A stretch of 64,000 nucleotides of DNA from contig NW_023604861.1 of assembly GCF_014898055.3 (NCBI RefSeq), forward strand, positions 83,300,399-83,364,398, written 5' to 3'. This stretch comes from Talpa occidentalis (taxonomy: Eukaryota > Chordata > Mammalia > Eulipotyphla > Talpidae). The notes beneath the pieces were generated by a model. That model was not told where the DNA came from, ran no database searches, and saw only the letters and a list, made by a program, of their open reading frames with translations. The translations under genes were made by a program, and so were the position numbers. Of this stretch, positions 33,861-44,596 are shown one piece after another (position 1 is the first letter of the stretch; each line of letters opens with the position of its first letter).

Positions 33861-34329
33861 TGCCATTCACCAATAATTCATTCATTCACTCATTCAACCA
33901 TTCCATCTCTCTTTTGGGTCCTCTTAAAGCTAAGACCCAAAAAAGCCTCCCCAGTGAGGCTCTGTGAGAGCAGTTTCCTGCCCAACAAGGCAGCGTGCAG
34001 CCATAGACCCGTACATCCTGGTCACAGGGATAAGCCACAGGTCTGAGGCAAAACAGATTGAGCAGTGAGGTGAGTGCTGTGGAAGGAGACACATCACATC
34101 AAAATCTGAAAAGACCAGCGGCAGGTTAGAAAGGTGAATAAAGGAGTCTTGGGGAATCTTTCAGAAAAGAGCCTGAACTACACCACAGCCTTGATGAGGG
34201 TGGAGGCTGTCTGACGGCATCAAGAAATCACTGACTACCATGGGCAGGACTGACTGGGACAAGGAAAATTTTAAAATCATAGAAACCCCTATGCTAAAAA
34301 GTGGAAGATCAGCTCCTTCTCCAGAGTGA
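33861..34329. other. Spacer with a short (TTCA)n run
   Basis: ATTCATTCATTCACTCATTCAACC lies at about 33875-33900 and may be another L2 tail. No gene recognised. Confidence 0.4.
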
Positions 34330-37300
34330 GCTTTTTCAGTACAGGGCCTATGAAGCTCATTAACTTAAAGGTGAGAGACTGTGTCCCAGGCCCTGGCCAC
34401 CGGGTCTGGGTGGCCACCAAGACCTGAACTTCCCCAAGTGGGGCATCAGACTGCCCTACTCAACCTTAAATCAGACTGAGAACCCCCCCAGGCCTTCTGA
34501 AACTGCTGCAGACAGGAGGGCACCCAAGGTCCAGCTTCTGGGGACCCCAGTACCATGCACCCAGACTTCCCTGCTCCTCAGCCAGGACTCCAGGGCCATC
34601 CTGGCACTTTTCACATGTGTGTGTGATTTCTTGGTTTATGTTGGTCTTTCTCTGTCTTTAATTAAATTAATTTTGGAGAAAATCCATCTCCTCAGAAGCA
34701 AAGAATTAAGTGTTCAGTTTTGATTCTGAATTTTGTTTTCTCCTCATTTGTGCCATGGCTGGGGCCAATTGTGACCTTCTTTCCTGGGACTGGCAGGTAC
34801 CTGACTGAGCTGGTGGGGACTGTTGAGGGAGGTGACAGCATGAGGTTGGTCGGGTGCAAAGCCAAGAAAAATGTCTTCCTCTTAAACTCACACATGCTTC
34901 CCCTAAGGCCCAGCCTTGGAGAGCTTCCAAAGGCCAGAGCCCCAAACAGCACCTCTGTCACCCCCAATGCCCCCACTCCCACCTTGGGTCCCTTTCTCCT
35001 GGGCCCTCTCCTCTCCTCGTGTGTGGTCACTCCCGGACACTCCACCATCAAGGGGAGAAGACAAAGCCTGCTTGTTGCTCCATATTTGTCTTGGGAACGC
35101 TTGTTCCTAGGAGAGCCTCCTGGCCACCCAGGCCAGGCATAGCACCAAGCCTCCATGGCCAGCCTACCACCGGCCAGACCTTCTGAATTGCTTGTTTTTA
35201 TTAAAATTCTTCTGCACGCGCAACCCCGGATGGTGTGTGGATCTTGGATGAGGCCGTGTGGGGGACCCAGGGAGAGGAAGGCCTCAGGCTTAATCAGCCT
35301 GATGTTTATTTGGCTTGCCTTTCCAGAGTAGTAGAGAATGGAAGTCCATAAAAGCGACCCACGAGTGCCCCGGAGTGCGGCAGGGTGTGACAGTTCTGCC
35401 ACAGGCCTTGCCTGGCTCAGGGCTGCCAACACCCAGATGATCCTGGAAACACTTTGGAGAAGCTTGGGGCAGGAAAAGGACAGGAACCTTGGCGGTGGGG
35501 CCAAGCTTAGAAGAACTGTGCCCTCTCGGGTCTTACCTGCAGGCCTTTGCCGGCCATCAGCTTGGCAGCGCTCCCTGGCCACAGGCAGCCTTCTGAAGCA
35601 GGCAGGGGCTGCTTGTGACAGCTTCTGCAATATAAACCTTCTGAAAGCAGGCTGGACTTCCAATTTTTCCCTGAGGGCTGGCCTGGTCCCAGGCTCTGGA
35701 CCCAGTGCTCCCCAGGGCTTTGTGTGTCACCTGCACAGCTAGAGCTTTCTTCAGCATCATCCCTATCTGGCCTTGGTAGGTAACACTGGCCCCAAACTCC
35801 TGGGTAAAAACTGTTCTGTGCACTTGGAGTTACACAATAGTCTATTTCCACTGTTTAATCCTGTTTACCTGGACTTCCTTCTTGCCCCCTGATTCCTGCT
35901 CACGGGGGGGCAGTCTAGCCAGTCATCATGGGAGCCCCGGGGAGAGAGGCAGATGAAGGCAGACGGTGGCACAGGAGCTTCCAGCCAAAGACTGCACTTT
36001 GCAGTGTCATGGTTGAAGACCTAGGTTTGTGCTCCCCACAGCCTGGGCTCCCAGCTCCTGCTGGGGTGACCACCCCATAAGACCTGTGGCGACATGGTGG
36101 GGGCGCAGGGGTGGGGAGCAGTTTTTGTCAGGAAATTGCAAAAGTTCCAGTGTCTACAGCCAAAGGCTCAGTGTGGAAAATTTCAGGCTCCAAGCAGGGT
36201 TCCAGAAAAGGGGGGAAGGAGCCCCAGGGCCAAGATGCTTGTCCTGGGCTTCTCAGACCCTCCCCCCAGTGGGCAGGAGGCGTGTCGAGGGCACAAGGTG
36301 GGGCTCTCCTGCAGAAAAGCAGAGTCCAGGGCTCCTGGCTCACAATCCTTTCCTGATGTGAGGGTTTACCTTGGTCAGAGAGAAAAACATACAAAAGAGT
36401 CTTAGTTCCCAGGAGTATGGTAGAGAGGAAGCCCATCTTCAGCTTTCAGAGGGAAGCTGAGGCACAGGAGAAGTAATTTCTCTGGGAAGACCAGAGGTTT
36501 GGTGTCGGGACTGTCTCCTGCCATACAAGCTTGCTAGACGGACATAGGAATAGAGCAGAATCATAGGGGATGGTGGGCTAAAGGTGGGGGTGTGCTCCTT
36601 TCCATTGGTTTCATTTTGCGGGGGCAGCCTCCTTCAGAAAGAGCTGAGGCTTCGAATAGCCTCAATAATAAAGGGATGGGATGAGAATGGGAGAGGGGGT
36701 TCCAGACATAGAGGTCAAGAGTGGCTGCAGCCCTGGCCACGTTGCCAGCCAGACTTCCTCCCTGTCTGGCCCGATTGCCACTGTCGTGTCCCTGCAAGAG
36801 CGTCGTCGCCAAGTGGCAGGGCTCCCACCTGTCATCGGGAATCACCAGGGGTTCACAGTCACCCCACTGACCCTGAATCATGGTCTGGACTATTGACTGA
36901 GTCTGGGGGGAGGAGCCGTCGCCGCCACCAGCACCTCCGCCGCCTGCTCGGGCCTCCTCGGGCTCCTGGAGCCTGGCCCAGAGTGTGCAGCCCGCTGGCT
37001 TGCGGCTAGGGATTTCACTCCGAGCTGCTACATTTGGAACCCATTATTTAATCATTAATTTCCTCCTCTCGTCGACCCCTTCCACCCCGCCTCAGCTCAG
37101 CGCCCCCGCCCCAGATTAGATCTCCACGTGGTGCTTTGCAGTGATCCCTGACGGGGCTTCTGTGCTGGGGATGGGAGGAGCCAGGAGGCGGCTGGGGCCA
37201 CGGCAGGCCTGCTCAGTTGCGTGGATTGGGAGAGGAGATGGGGCAACCAGGGCCTGGACCCGGGGGACTGCAAAGGGCAAAGTGACCAGAGGCGTACCCC

Positions 37301-37944
37301 AGGAACTCAGTGCGAGTGGCGTCTGCCTGGGAGGTGTCAGAGCAGGGGGCTGCCCCATAGTCTCAGGGAGTCCAGCTAGCCCTGCTTTGGTACTTTTAGA
37401 TGCCATGGGCTCCTGATGCTTCTCGAAGCCTCTAGGGCAGGACGAGACACAGTGTGCTCTGTCCTGACCCAATCTCTGCCCCCTTCCCCCTTGGGGGCTC
37501 ATGGAGGTGGGGAGAAGACAGGTCGGGGGCAGACCCATTTGTGATCAGTGCCCTCCACTGTCCTGAGACCCAGTCTCCCAAGCAGCCCTACCTAGTCAGG
37601 TAACAGGCACTCCCAGTCTCCAAGCTCCCGGGCTGTGTGAGAATCAGACTCACCAGGAGGGATTAGACACCAGCCAGCAATGCCTGCAGAGCGCTGGCCC
37701 TGGAAAGGCGGGGAGCTGAGGCTAAATGACGGAAGAGGAGCCTCTACTGGGCTTTGCAGGATGGAAGAGCAGGTACGGCTGCTGCTTCCTCCGCTCTCGT
37801 CACAGACCCTAATGATATGCTCAGAGAGCTGACAAGTGATCATGAAAACAGAAGTTCCATTCCTGGGGAGGGGCAGCCTTGTGGGCTCTGTGCACGGAGG
37901 TGGGGGGCGGACATGGCACTGAAATTAGGGAAAGAGGAAGGAGA
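34330..37944. other. GC-richer, repeat-poor stretch without a recognised gene
   Basis: This is the longest block without recognisable interspersed repeats. It includes the longest open frame of the window, 323 codons on the minus strand (34692-35663). Its product shows no known domain, signal peptide or membrane segment, and its overlapping frames on the other strand are also long, which points to GC bias. Two motif-dense patches stand out: GCTTAATCAGCCTGATGTTTATTTGGC at 35288-35314 and ATTATTTAATCATTAATT at 37043-37060 beside a CpG-bearing run at 36910-36960. They could be regulatory, but nothing here proves it. Confidence 0.5.
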
Positions 37945-38270
37945 AAGCATATATTGGGGACCTACTATATTTCTTGCCTGCTTGTTAGGTTCTTCATGGC
38001 ATCATCATCATCATCCTTGGGTTGGTGTCTTCATCCTCCTTCTCTGACAATTTTGGGGCTAACTGAGCTAGTACTTTCACATGCAGGCAGTGATCTAAGC
38101 ACTTTACAACTGGTGCCTCATTGTGATCCTGCCAGCAGACCTATGAGGGAGGCACCACTTTTATAATGATTTAAAAGATGGGGATATTGACGTGTGAAGT
38201 AACGAGTTTTAAGTGAGAAGAAGCCGGTCCAGGATCTGAAGTCCATGCTCTTTCTAATACCCAGATGTCT
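37945..38270 (-). repeat. MIR/L2-type 3' end and core, antisense
   Basis: GATCTAAGCACTTTACAACTGGTGCCTCATTGTGATCCTGCCAGCAGACCTATGAGGGAGGCACCACTTTTATAATGATTTAAAAGATGGGGA follows MIR in reverse, then GAAGTCCATGCTCTTTCTAATACCCAG gives the reversed tRNA-like head. A GGCATCATCATCATCATCC run sits at its left end. Confidence 0.75.
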
Positions 38271-39324
38271 TCTAGCTGTGAACTTCATGGTAGCTGGGCT
38301 CAGGCTGAACACAGGACCCCCTCACAACAAAATGCCCTCTTTTATTCCCCCATCCTGAAATATACACTTTTTCTCAGGCCCAGCCCACTGCTGAGATCTC
38401 CCTGATAAGCTCAATAGTCTGAGACCCCTCACTTGCTTTGTGTGATCTCCAGAAGTTCCCTGAGGGTGAGACTTTCCTCTCTGTGTGCTGGCAGCCCTTG
38501 TGGCAGAAAGAGCATCGGCTTCCTGCTGAGCAGAACGCAGAGGCCAAGGTGCTCAGGCTCCCTCTCTGTGCCTCACCACCACCCATCCTGCAGTGGTGGC
38601 AGAGGGCAGGGAAGTCAGGCTTCTCTTTCCTTCACACACTCGCTGACCACTCTAGCTGCTGACTGCTGGCTAAGACTATTAGGGACATTTATTTATATAT
38701 TGACTTACTACTTATTTTGCTTCTTAGCCTCTGTGCCTCTTTCACTTGGAGGAATCCTTAACTGTGCAAAACAGATCCAATCTCTCTCTCTGCACGTGCT
38801 GAAGCCAGATACTTACTTTCCCTGAACGTTGGAGACATGCACCTGACCCATGCTGGGCCAATTGGGGGCACCCTATCTGGACTCAAAACGCCAGGCAGGG
38901 AGTAATTATTCAGGTGGTGGCTTCAGCAGCAGCAAGGGTGGTTGTGGCACTCACCGTGCAGGGCCTGCAGGTGTTAAGGGCCTTCCTGCAGCACCTGTGG
39001 GCTGTATTCTGGGCCTTTAGGTTTTCCCTGCCCCCTCCTGTCTTCTGAAACTATCTTCCCACCTTCTGGGAATTTCTGGGAAATGCTGAATAGCCTTTCT
39101 CTGCTCAAATCAGTCAGACTAAGTTTCTGTTGCTTGCTACTGACACAGTCTAGATTCTCAGTCTTTCTTTGCCCATATTCCACCCAGACCTTGGAGTCTA
39201 CTTGGCCTAGAGTCAGATACGCAGTGACAAGATGCCAAGTTGACATTCTTTCCAGTGCTGGCTTCCCAAGTCAGACACCTGTTCCTTCCCAGAACACTCT
39301 AGTAAAAAGTAAGGGCGCATGATG
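38271..39324. other. Gene-less stretch
   Basis: No repeat family or exon recognised. A plus-strand frame at 38433-38825 (130 codons) contains a hydrophobic stretch but no motif, and its context gives no promoter or splice support. Confidence 0.45.
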
Positions 39325-39520
39325 TAATGGGTAAGGACAGGCTTTGGGACAGCCAGAACCAGAGTTGTGATCCCGCTCCACCCTTTCACATGCGATACAT
39401 TATTTAACCCCTTTGAGCATTAGTGTCTTTTTTAAAATCTGCAAATCAAATGTAATAGTCCTGTTCCAGATTAGTTGTTATAAAGATTAAATGAGATGAT
39501 TAATGAACACAAAATAGTAA
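39325..39520 (+). repeat. MIR, sense
   Basis: ATGTAATGGGTAAGGACAGGCTTTGGGACAGCCAGAACCAGAGTTGTGATCCCGCTCC, ATTATTTAACCCCTTTGAGCATTAGTGTC and AGTTGTTATAAAGATTAAATGAGATGATTAATGAACAC follow MIR in order. Confidence 0.85.
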
Positions 39521-40437
39521 AGCAGAGGGGGAGAACATCTGACTCAGTTTCCCTGAGCACCTACGTGACACACAGGGAGTGTAAGTCTGGGGGTGCAGCT
39601 GACCCGATGCTCCTCTCAATGTGGAGGAGAAATGAACATAGTAGGGATGTGAGTTCTTTCCTGCTGTCCTGCATGCAGGAGCCTCTTGCGTGGGCTCTGT
39701 CTCCATCCAGCGTGAATGGGGGTGGGGAACCTTCCCTTCCCCATCATCCCAGCCCCGCCTTCCCATCAGAACCTCATTTCCCTGGGATACTGTTGTGCTG
39801 GAGGGAGTCCACCTGGATGAGCTGAACGGGGACTGACTGAGTGGACCACAGAGAGAGGCTTCCCCTTCTCCGGGCAGCCCATGAGAGGTGCTGTCCAGAA
39901 TCAGGAAGGACGCCTCAGCAGGTCCACTCCAGAGGAGATCAGAGAGTCTGGGTTTGTATCGACGTGGCTGCCTGCTGCTGGTGATGAGTGATGCCTACCG
40001 CAGAGGGCCCAGGCACTTCTGCATGCTGACCCCACCCCAGCTGATACGCGGCTGCCCTGGTGCAGCGGTCCCTCCTGTCTGCGCATCACTCCTCTCTTCA
40101 CATCGCACTTTCTCTCCCTTTGCATTAATCTCGGGCATCTTATCTAGACTCACCTCTTCTTTCATCCTTTCAGGGTCTATGCTTTGAACTTTGCACAGTC
40201 TACTTCAGTCCTTCTGTTGAAACAGACCTTTCAGAGGCCGGGGTGCCTTCCAGCTTGAATGGAGAAAGCAATGGGATGAAAATACATATACAATGGAAAA
40301 ATACGTCACTGAAGTTGCTAAGCCCTATCACCTGCATAAGAGGGCAGGCTGTTTCATGACAATGTCATAAAAGCTAGGAAAGCCTCATGCAGCTGGAGGT
40401 GCTGAACCCAGCCTGAGGGGAGGGAGGGAGGGAGGGC
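39521..40437. other. Gene-less stretch
   Basis: No repeat or gene recognised. A (GGGA)n run of about 20 bp sits at its right end (about 40418-40436). Confidence 0.45.
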
Positions 40438-40780
40438 AAAGACTGAAAGACTCACTCCATTATTTATTGGCACCAGCTCTGTGCCAGGCGCTGTCCTTGG
40501 TGCTGGGAAAGAGGCGTTAACCAGGTGCGTGGCGGAGGGTACTGTCCTGGCAGAAGAGTAGCTGTTGGGGAGGCAGGAAGAATGCAGAACACTCTGGGAG
40601 ATGGGAGTGGTGCGAAGTGGTGACGAGAACATGGGCAAGATGGGGGTGTCGAGATGTGGTGTTGGAGTGGTAGGTGGGGGCCCGGTCAGGTAGCATGTTT
40701 GAGGACGTACTTCAGAATTTGGACTCTATCCCAAGAGCTGAGGAAAAGCACAGATGGGCTCTAATCAAGGTAGGGGTAGG
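40438..40780 (-). repeat. L2 3' region, antisense
   Basis: CTCCATTATTTATTGGCACCAGCTCTGTGCCAGGCGCTGTCCTTGGTGCTGGG is the reversed L2 tail. TTTGAGGACGTACTTCAGAATTTGGACTCTATCCCAAG further on matches the L2 body. Confidence 0.65.
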
Positions 40781-42759
40781 TATCTTAAAGATGAAAGACA
40801 ACTCTGGCTGTGGTGAGGGGAATGGCTCTGAGCAGCCCGTGGTACCTGCTGCAAGGGTGCTAAGGGCTGCCCTGCTGGTATTTCAGAGCTCCCACCCAAG
40901 CCAGCAGCAGTGAACATGGAGCCAAGAGGGTAGGTGAGAGCAACAGTTGAAAGCACAGAGGCTGTGGGTGCATGTCTTCTCCTCCTTTTTAAGAAAATAA
41001 ACAATAGGGCATCCCCATTCTTTGCCCCACCTGCCACCATAATTTCCTTCTTGGGACACGGGCCTGGATTCCTCCTGGAAGGTTCAGCCAGGTACGGGGA
41101 GATGGAAGCAAGCAGAGGTTAGAGAAGATGTGGGCCAAAGCGAGTTCGAAGCTGGAGTGAGCAAAGTAGGGACATCAGACTGGGGCGCAGATTCAAGGAC
41201 CAATGACCCCCTTCTCCCTCCAGGCTGATCCACCACCTTCTCCCTCCTGCCCCCCATCAGATTCAGAGCCCTCTGCTCTCTGTGGGTCCCTCAAGAACCT
41301 CAGAAATCTCCATCCAGGAGGATCACCATGCTTTGGTGCTCAAGTTTGGTGCCACTGTGGGGAGACCCACCCCCAACTTGCTTTCACCCCTGCTCTGAGA
41401 CCAGACAGACCCCCCTTTCCTGGCCCCTTTGTCCAGGGCCTCCTGCAAATCCCTGCCCACAGGCTCCATCTGGCCTTCACGGCATCGCTGCATTTTCTTT
41501 GGCTGTGGCTTTTTCCTCTTTCCACGTACCTGGTTGGCTTCCAGGATCAGCCGAGGCTCAGACTTGGCTACATGGAAATAGAGATAGACACAGTTCCTCT
41601 ATTATTTAATTTAGTGAAAGAAAAAAAAGAATGAAGAATTCTTGGCTAGGTTGGTACCTCCCAAGCCAGGAGACCCCACCAGAGACCCTGGGGGATTGGA
41701 CAGGAAGTGGCCAGCAAAGATCTCCCTTCCAAGCTCAAATGCCCTCCCCACCCCCACCTCAGGTTCTGTCCTCTGGCGGGCTCTAGGACTCCTGCTGCCC
41801 TCTACCTCCCACCTCCAGGGCCTCCCTTGCTCTCAGCCCCCCAGGACTTTCAGCCCCTGCCAAGCCCTGGCAGTGACACATTGCTCAGCCCCCGCCTGGG
41901 GCCCTCCCAGCTCTAGCGACCTCTGGATGCCCCCCCAGGCCCACCACACACCATGGGCCGTTCCAGCTGAAATTCCCTTGCACTGTGGAAAGAGGAAATG
42001 AGAGCAGGGGTGGGGGCAAAGGATGGCGGAAAAAAATAAAATGAGGTGGAACCAAGTCCTGAAGGAGAGAGAGAGCTGAAAGGAGATGAGGGTTGACTGG
42101 CTTGGCTGGGCTACTCTGGGGCCAGGCAGCGCGTCTCTTGGGTCATACTCAAGGGGCCATATGTCCTTGTGCAACATCTAGAGGTGGACCTTGTCTTGGC
42201 CTCTGCTGGGGTCAGTCTTCTACCTGCCTCTTCTTGAGCAGCATTGCTGTCTGTCACAGCTGGTCCAGTGTCTGGGAGCAGCTGAGGCCACAAGGAAAAA
42301 GGGAAATGTCTGGGCCGGTTGGCCCTGGTAGAAAGAGCTCGGGGTCAACCCAGTGGGCTTGACATCCGCATCATCCTCCCTGGCTTCCTTCTCCACTCCC
42401 TGACCCCTGATTCCCAGCTCGCCACTTCAGGACCGTCATACTCACTGCCTTCTCCCTGGCCTGAAAACTCCTAGCACCCTGCCCTTTTGTCTTTCTGTTA
42501 ACCCATGAGGTGCTTTCCCAAGTGCATTCTAGTATTTGTGTAAAGACTGTTTGTCTCTACAAAACTCCAGCTCTTTGGGAACGTACTCGTAACACCTATC
42601 TCTGTTCCTAAATGTGGGGTCCCCTGAAGTGACTGATCCAGGAAACAGAGCAGGTGTCCTGTCTCTTCCCTGAGTTGAGGTAGAATGTGGCATGGCCCTT
42701 TCAGACCAGTGGTTCCCAGATGAAGGGTCCCGCAAGTGCTCACCAGCCCCAATAGTTGC
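40781..42759. other. GC-rich gene-less stretch
   Basis: Pyrimidine-rich on the plus strand from 41200 to 42000. Open frames up to 143 codons (41203-41634) are proline, serine and cysteine rich, as expected from composition, and show no domain. A weak L2-like sense stretch may lie at 42370-42590. Confidence 0.45.
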
Positions 42760-43065
42760 TTAGTGAGTTAAATGAATTTATAAAAACAATGTATTAAATA
42801 ATCCATGTTAAGGTATTAATGACTAAGAACTTCATTGCTCTCCCAAAAGAAGGAGCCACCACTTATGATGAAAATACTCAATAATCGAAGCAGAGAGGGA
42901 AACTTACTCAAACTGAACACTTAATGAACTAATGGGAATCTTCTAAAACTGGATTGTGGTTATGATTGCACAACTTTATGAATTTGCTGAAATTATTGAT
43001 GACATTGTCTCACAGGTGAATTTTTGATATGTAAATTATACCTCAATAAAGCTGCAAAAAGCCAA
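42760..43065 (+). repeat. L1 3' UTR end, sense
   Basis: CTAAAACTGGATTGTGGTTATGATTGCACAACTTTATGAATTTGC and GGTGAATTTTTGATATGTAAATTATACCTCAATAAAGCTGC match the terminal part of an L1M-type 3' UTR, including its AATAAA signal. Confidence 0.75.
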
Positions 43066-43651
43066 AAAGATGATACTTACTAATTCAATTATGTTCTCTG
43101 TATGGTGGTTTCTGCCATCACTGTGGAGACACAGGAAGAAGATAAGGGGGACGGCTGTAAGAGATGGTTGCCCCCCAGCTCCTCAGCCGAGGATCAGTGC
43201 TGTGAAGAGGTTACATTCCAGGAGCTCTGCCTCCGCACATGAGAGGCAGGACATCTCACACTCTCCCTGACCCAGCTGCACCAGGTGATGCTGCACCTGG
43301 GCATGAGTGGGATTCCACCCTGATCTTTGATCCCTGTGTGACTCCCAATTGATTAGAAACAGAGGCTACCTAAGTATGACTATGTGTATGCATTTTTGCA
43401 TGAGCATATGAGTGTGAGCATGTGCCTGTGTACTTGAATGAGTGTACGTGCAGATGAGTGTATGTATATATATATGAGTGTATGTTCTTATTTGTGACCA
43501 GAAGCTTCTGACAGTGACTCTCTACCTGGGGTGACAAGGGTCACAGGCAGCTGACGAAAGATCTGACCAGGTAGGTGGACAGCAAGGAGACTGACTAAGG
43601 GTTGACAGCATCCTAAAGGCAGTTTAAGAGAAAGGATGACCTGAAGTTCCT
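43066..43651. other. Spacer with TG-rich low-complexity part
   Basis: No gene. From about 43380 to 43490 the text is enriched in TGTG, ATGAGTG and TATATA. Confidence 0.45.
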
Positions 43652-43709
43652 ACACATACACACACACACACACACACACAAACACAAACACACACCACCA
43701 CCACCATTA
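43652..43709. repeat. (CA)n then (CCA)n microsatellite
   Basis: CA units with an AAACA interruption are followed by ACCACCACCACCA. A minus-strand frame across it encodes a valine/cysteine run and is an artefact. Confidence 0.93.
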
Positions 43710-44004
43710 TAGATATCGAGACTACCATCATCATGAGGCAGTCTGGATCCCAAGAAATGAAGAAGTAGTCCTGAATTCTCCCGATGCCCTTTTATAGAGG
43801 ACAACAGGGAGGAACTAACAAGCATGTGGCCCTCAATTTTTCAACCTCAATAGCAGGATATACTTTTCATCTAGCCTGGGGTAGAGAAAAAGGAGTGGAT
43901 ACACCATCCTGAAGCTTTTAGTCAGAAGCTCTTCTTCCCACTGCATTCCACTGGAGCATAAGTAGTAAGTCCAGATGCCCTTTCAACCACTCCTCTGTCT
44001 ATGC

Positions 44005-44590
44005 ATAACCCATTCATTTATTCACTGAATATTTCCAGGGCAGGAGCCTCCCTGGTTGCGCATGTAGTTAAGACACAGCACTATGAAGCTACCTGCAGCC
44101 GCTGCAGCATGAGTTCAATCCCCAGCCAGGGAGGTGACCCACATGGTGAGCAGACTTCTCCTGACTCTCCCGCTGCTCCCCTCAGCAGTGTAGTTCAGTC
44201 AATCTGCCTGTTCTGTTCTGTGCTCTATCTCTTGTGAATCCTCTCACCCTGCACCCCCCCCAAACCCACACCTCTGGCCTGTACCCCAGTTCTTATATGC
44301 ATAAAATAAATAAATATTTAAAAAATGTATTTCCAGGGCACCTAAAAGATGCCAGGTGCCATGCTGGTCCTGAGAATGCAGCAATGGGGAATCCCAGATT
44401 CCCACCCTCCAGGAGTTAACAGTTTGCTGGGGAAGACAGAGAAACTAGATGAATAGAAACACAGAGGCTGGGGGTGTGTGGATCTATGTGGGAGTGTATG
44501 TGCAGTGAGAGGGGAGGGGGGTATGTGTGGGGGAAGGGGGCTTATGGAACAGGGTCACCCAACTGAACCTCAGGGAAGGGACACTGATCA
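44005..44590 (-). repeat. L2 3' region, antisense, split by SINE copy 10
   Basis: CCATTCATTTATTCACTGAATATTTCCAGGGCA before the SINE and GCACCTAAAAGATGCCAGGTGCCATGCTGGTCCTGAGAATGCAGCAATGGGG after it join into one reversed L2 tail. The SINE landed in the segment ATATTTCCAGGGCA and duplicated it. Confidence 0.75.
44043..44327 (+). mobile_element. tRNA-derived SINE, older subfamily (copy 10)
   Basis: Full length in sense: GGAGCCTCCCTGGTTGCGCATGTAGTTAAGACACAGCACTATGAAGC, GTTCAATCCCCAGCC (B-box region), CAGCAGTGTAGTTCAGTCAATCTGCC, ending TATGCATAAAATAAATAAATATTTAAAAAA. The target duplication TATTTCCAGGGCA lies at 44030-44042 and 44328-44340. One of three plus-strand copies. Confidence 0.95.
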
Positions 44591-44596
44591 AGTTGC

